64,000 nucleotides of DNA from Balanoglossus misakiensis (Eukaryota; Hemichordata), in NCBI GenBank assembly GCA_040954595.2, contig CM082581.2:5704001-5768000 (forward strand). The letters are read 5' to 3'. Below are positions 30,201-42,200 of the stretch, in pieces (the stretch's first letter is position 1; each line of letters opens with the position of its first letter). Made by a program: the position numbers and the translations under genes. The notes under the pieces are model-generated. The model was not told where the DNA came from and ran no database searches. It saw nothing but the letters and a program-made list of their open reading frames with translations.

Positions 30201-33200
30201 GGGTGTGTCTCACCTCCAAGTTGAAATTTAATTCACTTCATTTGATGTATACCAGTGAATCTGAACAAGTTAAAAAGTTAGCCATAGTCACTATCTCAGC
30301 GTAAAGAGGTAGTGGTTGCAATGATGCATGTGATTTTTGTGAGTTAAGTTCTGTAGTATTTTTTCACTATGACTTTCAATAGTTGTTTAATAAGATCAAT
30401 CCTTTTTCCCGCTTTCAGATTCTGATTATGAGGAACCAGACGAACCTGAAAATGATGAACTTTATGAAGTGCCTGATGGTAAAAAAAAACACAACAAAAA
30501 TTCCAGCAGTCATTTAAATATTACTATAATTGTTCCTGTCGCTTTGCGTCTCTGCTTTTCTACGGCACAAAAACACATTCCATATCACAGTGCTTATGCC
30601 GCAAAATGTATGTCCTGCTCAGCCAGTAACATAGCGTAACCTTTTTTGGAAGAAAACCCTGAATGACATCATAGGTCACCAGGGGGGTCATGGTGTAAAG
30701 GTCAACTGTTAAAACATTGAATATCTGTCAAGGTTGTGTATGTCATTCCCTGTTGAAAAATGTGTTAAGAGGTTCTGTACTTAGTGACACCTCTATTTTT
30801 TTTTAAACTGCACATATTTCAAATAACCTTTTTTTCTTTTACGTAGCCTTATATAAAGTTTTCTAATCCTGATACAGTGTCTCTGTATTTTCTAACCTAA
30901 CTTCATACTTTAATATGTAACATGACAGATATTTTACAAGCATTGTGATACTTAACGTTTGGTGTAAGATTGTACTCTGTTCTGTATCTTATTCTTTTTT
31001 GTATCTTATTCTAATAAATTTATTTACTAACCATCTCTTACAAAAATATTCTGTAGATACCTATAGCTATCTGTAGGTCAACTATAGGTAGCTATAGGTC
31101 CTACTGTATATAAATTTATAGGTTTACTTACAGACATTGCACATCAAGTGGCACTTTTTAAAGAATTTGAACACATCTAAAAGGGGCTTTCTCAAGTAAA
31201 ACTTTTATTGTAATTAAATTAATTAGTTATGATAAACTGGCTCTGAATTTGACAAGTCAGGAGAGAAAATGGGAATGATGCTTTGACAACTCACCCAATT
31301 GTTAGAGGTGTCTATAGCTGTCATTTTTTAAATACCTCATGAATTTGTAATGAATGATTGTACATGCACTGAACGTGTGATTTCACATGGCAACATGTCA
31401 CGCACTGTACCAGTGTTGAAGAAGGTCATAGCGGTCAATGGAATAATCGTTTCCGTACGTTATGTGAGTAACCTTTTTTGTCATAGTGTCCTGAGTATTG
31501 GCAGTATGTAAAATCTAACTTTTCAAAATTTGACAGTCAACTTTCATATCATTATGTACATATATTCATTTCAATACTTCTGCCTCCAATTCTTAACTCA
31601 AATATTTTTATCTACGTTGGTCACATATTCTTTTCTCTATGTACTTGCATTTTCCAAGAAATGTGCAAATTTATTCCAAAAAACCCCAACAGAATATTTT
31701 GATTGCTAAGCCTTTCTTCACAGTGGTACAGTATTGTTAAAGTTTCATCAACTTAGTAGACACGTGTGTGACTGTTTTTACCCAGTAAGTAGAGTCGAGA
31801 GTCAAAAACACACTACTTTGACCCCAAACAGCAGCTAAGAAAATGAATCGTCATCAAGTTATAACAATTCCAATGTTTTCTGTATCTGCAGAGAATGAGC
31901 CCCCCAAGACGCCGGGTAATCGTCCTCCAATGCCCCTCCCATCTCCAAGTCGGCCACTTCCCACTCCAGTTCATCATCAACCCCAGCCGCAGGCAGTTCC
32001 GCCGCGAGACCCAGGAAGGTCGGTGCCATGGCAACAGGAAAAGGCGTTGCCGTCGCAAGTCACGCCATCTTGGGCGCAGAGCACACCGTCATCCATGCCA
32101 CCTTTGCCCGGCAGGGGGCCCAAAGTGCCGAAACCCGCTTTGCCCACGCCGGCCGAAAACAACAAGGGGAGTCCTGCAGCGTCAACGCCGCCACGTTGGA
32201 AGAGCAATCCGACGGGCGGTATAATAAACACAGCCAAACCTGCCATACCAACCTGGAAGAATTCAACTGATAGTACCGCACAGCCCCACATTCCATCGTG
32301 GAAAAGACCACAAACAACTGAAACGGAGCCACAAGTTCCTTCGTGGAAAAAAACGCAAAACACAGACACGACTCCACAAGTACCAGCATGGAAAAAAACG
32401 CAAAACGCTGCAACGACATCACAAGTACCAGCATGGAAAAAGACACAAACCACTGAAACGGAACCACAAGTTCCTTCATGGAAAAGAACACAGCCAACTG
32501 AAACTGATTCTCCTTCGGCTAAAAATATTTCTCCACAAAAATCTCCCGTGGGAGCAACAAAGTGGGAGCCACCGGCAAAAGAAGACGAGGACACGAAAGG
32601 CCACAGTGGTGGAATCGCTCAGTTAAGGAAAATGTTCGATCAGGGCAAAACACCGCTGATGGGCTCCAAGCCACCTATCGGTCATCCAAAGCCCACTGTC
32701 AGTCCGCACGCGAGTGGCGATGGACAAGCCGGGAAACCACCCTCTCTGCCGGCTGATAAATTCCGAAGCCCTGGAAGCAGCGCCGATGGCACCGCGTTGA
32801 GACAGTCGCTTCCGGACAGCGCCCAGCCGCCTCCGTTGCCTCCGGGAAGACCGGAAAAACACCGAACTTCAGGAGGCAGCAGCGGCGACGGAATCACGTC
32901 ACGACCGCTGCCCGTTCCGTCACTGTCCCCGTCGTTACCGCCCGGAAGACCTGTGGAGAAACACAGAAGTCCCGGAAACAGCGCCGACGGCATTGCCTCC
33001 AGACCGCCGCCGTCTATTCCAGATACTTCCCAGTTGCCTCCAGCAAGGCCACCGAAAGTCCAGGCTGATGTATCCAGCCACAGCAATGTGCCAAGCTATC
33101 TCGGTATTAAAAAAGTTTTATTTGCATGTATAGTTCAATCTTGTGTGATAACATTATGTCAACTGTCATAACAGTTTCTTGGGGGTAGTACTAAGTAATA

Positions 33201-36200
33201 GTTTAATTAATAACTCAACAATCATTTTACCGCAAAGTTCTGCATTTGTCATGTCACTCTTAACAGGTGTACCATCAGGTGTGTGAATGCTGTAACCTTT
33301 GAGGTTAGGCAGTCCGAGGTGCTGCACATTACCCCTTTCTCTTTTTGTCACTCGCCAATAGTAGAGTCTGTTGTATTCTCTGGTTCTCTGGGTTATTAAC
33401 AATGGTGGCGCCGTCACGCGCGATTTATGCTGCGTGATCCATCACCACTGGTGGCGCTGTCACTTTTTCTGCAGTGTGATGCATCAAAAGTGCTGTCACT
33501 TCATATCACTTGAATGTCTGATCTATCATGCACCCGTGGTGGCGCCGTCACTTTTTGTGGCTGTCCGATCATTCACCAACATTGGGGCTGTCACCTTCTT
33601 TCACTCTCTGACCAATCGCAAATGATAGTTCTTCTGCACGTTCTCATCAAAACGCCGCATAGCCCAGTGCATCGAAGTTAAATGTTGCTGGCTATTATTG
33701 CCGATTGATTTCATTCCTAAACAATCATTAACTCAGTTGTCAAAACTGAAAGCGGTTTCTATCCCTTCTTTGCCAAATGGGTGTTTCAGTATGTTTGAGA
33801 AATTCGAATAAGAAAGTAGAATTAACACAAGTTACATGCATACTCAATGATTTTTTTGTTTTTGTATACTCATTGTTTGTTTTTGTTTTGTTTTATTTTG
33901 TGTGTTTTTTTCCATACAAGTAGAACGAGAACTACCACCACGACCTGTGCAGGATTTCCGACCGGTGCCTGAGATGCCTAGCCCTGTACCTCCAAGACCT
34001 CCCAAAACCCCCCAGCAACAGAGTACACCACCCGCACGCCCCCCTCCACAAGCAACACCCCCTCAGCGACCACCTCCACAAGCAACACCCCCTCAGCGAC
34101 CCCCTCCACAAGCAACACCCCCTCAGCGACCCCCTCCACAAGCAACACCCCCTCAGCGACCTCCAACGCAAAGTACACCGTCAAGGCTACAGCATAAAGA
34201 GCTCCCACAGATTCCAGTGGCCTCTCCGTCTAGGGTAAGTCTTCAGTCGTGCTGCTTAGCATGTTAAGAATCAGACACGTGTTTACTAGTAAACCTGTTC
34301 TTTGGTGCATGAAGCGACTGAATTGGGCATTTAAAGGCGTGACGGAAACAGACAATGCATCTCTAAGGTTTAGGGACTGAAAAACGACTACCACAACCTT
34401 AATCTTGGTGTTATGTATGATTGTAGAATCATTTTAGGAGTCTACTACCCTGCATGACTTCGTCATTTACAAGCAAAGCATTTTACTCCCACAATTCAAT
34501 TTTATTGCAATTTATATAGCTAGGACAGTATTATCACTGTTGTTACCGTAGTATCAATGTGAGAATTCTGATGTCAGTTCCGTCGACACTTGTTCAAAAA
34601 AACATGTTTTAGCTTGTGGTAATGAAACAATATATAAGTGAAATTGATTTCTATTTCTATATAGAAATATTTGAGACGTTATACCTGCGTCTTATACCAG
34701 CTGCATTTGGCAGCAAAGTTCGAGTCTACATAAACAGTTTCAATGTAAAACCTGTGTAATCCTCTCGTTGCCTTGAACAAGCTGAATTCCTGTGGATTGA
34801 GACAAATGACATTCCAATGTCTGAAGTAGATTAGAAGATAAATCGTCAACAAGGTGGAATGAAAGCCAAGGGTATACTCATTGGTATTTTTTAGAAAAAT
34901 GTTCATCCTACAACAGTGACCATTTCATGAATGCTGTGTCGGAAATTTTTAGTGGAAAAAGAGGAATGGGATGTGTTATTGAAGTGTTACTGTACCATTT
35001 GTGAAATTGAAAAGTGCAAATATTTTCTAACCAGGACAATGAGGATATATAGAACACCATGTTAAATATTTTTTTTTCCAATATCAAGGAGTATGATGTA
35101 TATAAGAAAAGCTCATTGCAACAATAGTTTCCTTTAAAGGAATACAATTACTTATTAATATGTCTGCATATATGTGGTTGGAAGGTAGAGTCAAAAGTCT
35201 TCTAATGACCATGTGGTGGCCCACCTTTTGGTTTGAAATTGAAAAATATTAACAGTTGCTAAATTTGCTTGGGTGGCCGTATACCTGCTTTTAATCTTGT
35301 GTCCATTGTCAAAGGTCAGTGTTTTGTACTCAATGTACCCTTTGTCTGCAGAGTGTTTTGTGTGAGGCAGAGTCAAAGTTCTGAATCCCCTCAGTTTGTT
35401 CCAAATAAACTTGGCACGTACTTGATTTATTTACTCCATCCAAGCTTGAAATTGATATGTGTGTGTGGTTGATCACATCCCAAGATAGCACAGCTATGAA
35501 TGGACACAGTTTATTCTCAACCTATGCTAATTTTGCCACCAAAACTGTGGGCTAGCCTGCATTGGCTAGAGAAGCTAGTCTTGTATATATTTTAATGGAC
35601 TTGTCACCAAGAATAGATAGGCTGGCGATGATTTTGAGTCTGTGATGAATGGTGAATAAATTGACTTTGAGGTCCAATAGACAAGTATGAACGCATCATT
35701 GATTGCTACACTAGCTGGATTGCTTCTGACAAGCGATTACTGATTTTTAGTTTTTACAGTATTGAGAACTGATGGTATTTTTGGTCAAGGTTTCAACAGA
35801 GATCAGCCTGCTTGAACATGTTCTGGAAAACAATTCATCTCTCATACATTGGTGGTGGCACTGAATGAAACTTAATTTTGGTACCGTAATAGGTGAAGTA
35901 GTATACAACATGTAAACTGAGAAATCAGAGTGTTCATAATCACAATATCATTAGAAGGCCAATATCGAGTGTGGTAAATATGAGAGAAATGTGGAGGGGG
36001 GGGGGGATGTATTGGTTGAAACTCCAAGGAAATAAAAGGGGGCTGAAATATAAAGGCATTTGTCACTGGCCACCAACTCTAAGTCTGAAAGGTTCATTAG
36101 TGTGAATCACCGCTTGGTGAGTCCTCTGCAGTCAATGTCACCTCAGGAGCATTCAGTCGCGTGTTCTGACTTGAGATTCCAGCGGATTAGCCATTCATGG

Positions 36201-39200
36201 GGTTTTTTTGAACACACCATGGTCAATGTTGCACTCCATTCACTCCGGGCGCAGTGACGGTGAGATTGGCATTCGATCTCCATTGTGCGCTTTTCAGCGA
36301 GGTTGTTTCAGTGTGTTTGGAAACCTGTCTGTTCATGTTGCCTCATTGACTGTTCACTTGTTCCAAGGTTGGCGAGGGGACAAGTCTTGGAGGTTGGCCT
36401 GTCTATAGAATTCTGACCATTTAAAGTTTAAATGCATCGGGGGGAAGGTGTGGCCCCGTATTAAGTGATAAACATGTTTGGATGCCGTAGTCTCCTTTCA
36501 GTGATAACATTCTTCTCGTGTCGAGTGCTCAAACTATGGTGTTCTGCATAATACCATTGGTAGGTTTTTTTCCGAAGTGATGCTGTCTGATTTAAAAAAA
36601 ATTATAATGTATCTGAATAGTCGTATTCAATGTTGAATGATTTCACAGGATTAAGATACAGTTGAATTACGCTGACTTTGGACTCGTACCTGCATGGTTG
36701 TAGTTGTGGGTACAGCGTTAACCATTGGTGAAAATTTGCTGGCTTTATGCAAATTTGTTCGTATTATTGGGGTGTGATGACCATTTCCCTTTTACGCTGG
36801 TTGCCCAAACTTTTGGCTGAACATTGCATGCTGTGAGATATTTTACTTTGATGTGTTTTTGGGAGCAATGTCTCTTGCCAGTTGTTGAGAATCAATTGGT
36901 CTTGCACAACTTGATTTGAATTCGATAATATTCAACTCAGTTTTTAAAATGACAACCCCAAACGTTTCTACTATGGTATCAATGTTTATTTCACCCATCT
37001 CAACGTGAATGGTATATGGCAACCCACCATCTTCAGTTTTATTTGTCTTTATTGTGCAACATTGAGAAACGCATTGCAGTTCACATTTAGTGGTCTCTCT
37101 GATGTCAGAGTATATATTAAAATGTGAGTGTGTACTAGTTGCCAGAAAAGCGAGGAAACGTGACCTGGTGTATTTACACTGAGAGATCATGCAGCCACCA
37201 CTGGCCTCCCTTTGTTTGCTTCATGACAAACAAAACACTTATGATCAAACATTGTCATTTATGGAATGTGCATAAACATATTGCACACGTACAGATAGAT
37301 GACAATAGACTTCCTCATTTATTTCTGTACGCTGTCAACACTCGCTGGAGACAAGCAATTGGTCGTTAGGCGTATTTGATATACTGGTGTGCATTCAACA
37401 TGGCAGTTATGATCTGAAGAGCGGGCACCAGATGTCGGCCTGCGTTTTGCTTCACATATGCTCTTTCGCGATTGTGCGCTGTGAAGTGTTGGAATAAATA
37501 ATAACTTGACACTTGTACCCCTGGGAGATGCATTGTGCAATTAAAACTAAAAATGGGAAAAAAAGTACTGTGTGTGTGTCCCGTCAGTGCATTAGGTGAG
37601 AAAAAAAGGTTGCTTCAATGCATTCTGCCCTGACAGAGAATCTCATGAATGGAAACATCTCGACTTGTGATATACTTTGCACCTGCTACATCACAGATAT
37701 TTTTTTTATTACAAGCGCGGTACGTAGAACCAATGTGAATAGTGAATATGGGTCTGATAAATGTGTCACAAACTTTAAAAAACTAAAATCACTGTGCAGA
37801 AGTTTACGTGTGAATCTCACCATACTTAGTTCAGTTACACCAAATTTCATGCATCGCTGTTGTTATTGGTTGGATAATTTTGTTACGTAATTAGTGAATG
37901 AGGTCAAATTTTAACCCTTTCTCTCCTCCTCTGATTAAAGGGTTATCACTAATTCCTTGGAACAGACAGGTCCCGGCCAAAAGACAATGCTTTGATCAGT
38001 ACCCTACCAAGTGATACATTACATGATATCTTGTACACTCATATTCTGGGACCAAAATAACAGTACTCTATGCTCCAATCAACTACAATTTTCATAAATT
38101 AAAATAGGTTCTCATCCAATCATGACACTTGTGGCACTGTTGCACTGATATAACATAATTCCAATCAAATAGGACCACAGTGTCCTTGGTGCTATATTGT
38201 CTTCAACAAACACTGGCTGTTGTGGTAAATTCTATCGATTTTAAAAATAAAGTTATAACTTATAATGGTACAAATTTATTGAATGCACACCAAATTGCAT
38301 GTGCAAATGAAGGTTCTGACACCATGACATCAACAAAGTTGGATTCAATTGGATAGATTGTACGAGGTTTATCAGGGACTTGTTGATCATTGTTCTACAT
38401 TTGTATTGAATTGTGCAGTCATTGTGTATTAATATGAGCCAGTATGGCACTCTATTGTCGGGGGTTTCATGTAAAAACACTGACATCTTGTCGTGATTGT
38501 CGCAATTTAAATTAGCCTTGGATAACTTCGGTACCCCCTAGCAGTCCCCGCAAAGCACAAAGACCAACCATCAGTTAAGTAAACAATGCACCATATGCAG
38601 ACCAGTGTGTTGTATTTCCATCATTTTTGCATTCATTTCATCTGCCCTGCCAATTTGCTGCAAACTTACCCACTGGAAAATTTAATTTCATTCCATGCCC
38701 ACATCTCTTTGTTTGGTTTATTGATGGAGCTCACCCTAACGAGAGATAACCAGCTGGTCTGGTTAATGAACACAGTGGGAGTACTTGTAACAATGGAAAG
38801 ACAATGGAGAATCTGATGTCGACTGATAGTCACCAAACATTTTCTTCTAATATTCCATGGCAATATGTAATAAAAAGAAGTACATGATTGATACTCTAGT
38901 GTTAATACTTGTCTATACTAAATGATCCTATGATAAATCTGTTTCTGGTTTATAAATACAAGCTTGTCTTGTAATATCTGTGAATGCCTATAGCAGAGAT
39001 GATCACAGAGATCTGTCTTGGACATCTGATCATGCTTGGAGCCAGCCTAGAGGATGTTTTTGTATCATATGGCATTCTGGGGGATGGGAGAAATATTGGA
39101 CGGCTACAGACAGTGAATATTGTGTTAAATTCTGGGCAAATAAAAGTTGGAAAACTGAGATATTTGAGACCAGAGCTATTAACATTTTACTCTCACTGTT

Positions 39201-42200
39201 TATACAAGGATCATGCGATGGACATTTTATCAGGCCTTTAAAAATTATGGATGTCTGCAATCTTCCATCTATGTGAATGTTACAAGACCTTTACTGAAAA
39301 TTACCAACATTAAAAAAAAAATTAAACATCTGTCAAAAAATCAGCAACTTCCCAAGCATAGCCGGGAGAACTTGCTTGTAACTTCTACACCCTACACCCC
39401 AAAATATTTATTTGCTGCCATAAAGAAGCCTGTGGTTTATGGCAATATTGTCAACATAGCTATTCATTGCAATAGTTTAAACATGTCGCTGTATTTAAAC
39501 CTAAAGTTATATTTTGTTTATCTGACAGCGGGAGTGTTAATAAATTTTGTAAGTTTGGGTAACAAAAGTGTGACATGACAGCAGTTGTTACCAGTGCTCA
39601 TAAAATAAAACACATCCCATTTCATGTTCTCTTATTCATCAGAGGCCCCCGGCCATGGGAGAGCTGTTTTCATGATAAACACTATTATCCGGTGATAGCC
39701 ACGTCAGCTGTCATGTGCACCCAAGGGCGCTTTTTGTGGCGTTGCAAGGACTTGGCCTTTTTTATTTTTATCAGAATTTTTGGTTGAATTTCTGTCTGTG
39801 TTCCAACCTTTGCAAATCCGAGTTAATGTCTTTGAATGCATCCGCGCGCCGATATTGAGGGCTGTTGAGCAGTTCAATGTTGAGTGTGGCTTTTAGTGGA
39901 TTTTCTGTGAAGGACACAATACACATTGGACACAAATGTGTGTGTCGTGAATAGTTGGTTTAAGTGTATTACCGTTGATAACAGTCCAACATCTGGTTGT
40001 TGGGTGTTGAATATGGACATGTTAAACTCTGGAGAGAGTGAAAACTATGGAGTTGGAGGCCCAGTAGATCTAACCTTTTATTTTCTATTTTCTGTCTTAA
40101 ATTATTGTGTAATAATCCTCACACTCCTTGTCAATTTACACCTTTGAAATTAAAATGAATGTGAAAATAAACAGGTAGTGAGGCTTTGAGAGAAGCTTGA
40201 TAAAAATACTGGTATTATTCTTTGATCTATTCAATTTCTGTAATTTGTTGCTGTGGGATGGAAGCAGATGACGATTAGTGGTAGTTGAACATGAATGTCA
40301 GGCACATAGACAGAAATGCCATTTTTTATATGTGTATAAATAAAAACAAATAAATAACAATATATATATGCACTCTTGAACGATATGATGTCACTTATAA
40401 GAATACTGTGTTTTACTTTTAATTTCTTGATTCATAAATTATAATGATTCTTTTTGATTCTATTCAGAATGAATTTGAAGGTTACCCGTTCTACCATGGT
40501 GCGTTGGAACGGGTCAGGGCAGAATCAGCTTTGAAAGAGTCGGCAAAGGTAATCACCAAGTTCTGATATCTTTAATTAATACATTTCATCCAGTAGACTT
40601 GTGACAATCATGTCCAAACTGTATTGATTGGCTGATCAAATTGCAGTTTAGACATCCCACAATCCAAAATGAAACCCCAGATATTCAGCTTTTTTTTTTC
40701 GTATTGTGTCTGTTGTTGTTTCTGTAGAATGGAGCATTTATCGTGCGTGACGGCAGAGGCGGTATTAATTCCAACGATCCGTACACAATATCCGTCTGGT
40801 ACAACGGAAAACCGTGGAATCTCAAAATCAGCAGGCGACCCAGCGGAAAGTACGCTCTCGGTGCTGTCAAAGCTGGTGAAACGGTAAGCGAGATTGTGGC
40901 TCAGTTTGTACTGTCAGAAGACCTTGTACTGGTCATTCTTGTGTGTATTTGTGTTGTGATACAATCCAATAAGGTTGCTGGGTTGCCCATTTTGTTATGA
41001 TTTTTTTTGCATATCCAGAGTCATTACGTGGACATGCATGATACGATTCCATCCTGACTTGGTGCAATGATAATGTACTATGGTGTACATATACACATCA
41101 ATATTTATTTCACGTTATCATCAAATGTGGCCACCAAGCAACCATTTTTGTTTGTTTGTTTCCACGCCTGGAGCCAATAATTGGACAGGCCTGAACTGAT
41201 TCCATGCATATGCACACACGTAGGCATGCCAATTCATATCATAATATATGATCCAATATGGCTGCTGGTGATATTTTGATATGCGCCAATGTAGTACCAT
41301 AGCTGGAACCGTGTCATTGACAATGACTTGTTTATACCATAAAACACACCACTCTATATCAGTGATGTTGTTTGTAGTATCTACAATGCATTGTTTATGA
41401 GTGATGAATATGTGAGCTTGGGAGTGTCCATAGTGTCGGATGCAGTTATGGGTAGTGCGCAATGCATCATGGAACCAGAAAACACACCTATTTCAGTTTT
41501 GTTTGGCATGGCTGTAATCACCAGGGAAGCTAGGGGAGGAATCATAATTTATTGTCTCTATGGAAATTATAATTATAATTGCCGCTTGTTTGCCAAAGTT
41601 GCTAATAACTAGGTTACGTCTTCATGTGTATGTGTGATGTAACAGGCACGCATGTTGAATTTGACTCGTGTATATCCAAGGAAATCCAATGATTCTTGAC
41701 AATACTGCTGTGTGGTCTCACCAATATTAAAGTGAGACTGTGATCACAGTCTCATTTTGATAATGGTGAGACACCCCTCCCCCTCCCCTTCCCCCTCCCC
41801 CACCCCAACACTCTCTGTAGAGGTCAACTTCACCAACCAAACCATAGTGGGGAAACCAAATTTGCACCTTTTGTAATTCACACTCCATCTCATTGATGGG
41901 CCACCAGTGACCTTTGAAATTGAAAGCTGTGACTAAAAGTTGAATATAAAATGCCATTGAACACCATATATAACATATGACTTGTTTGCGAACAAGCTCA
42001 GTGTGAATGGCCGCTTATTCAATTTTAATGGTGATGGTCACACATGCAAAACACCCTGTACCAGTATATTCAACTGTTCATTCCAGTTTTGTCTGCACGG
42101 TTGTGTAAACACCATGTTGTCAAAAAACAAGGACAGTAGATATGGCAGACTTTAATTTTAGCAAATCAAAATGAAATGTTAATCGGCTCATCTAGTTGTT

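Noticed and set aside
31977-32594. 205-aa minus-strand frame opposite exon 16 of the adaptor
   Set aside because: Shadow of the repetitive WK array on the coding strand; its own composition (FFHAGTC repeats) mirrors that array.
36843-37190. 115-aa minus-strand open frame in intron 17
   Set aside because: No recognisable domain and no supporting splice context.
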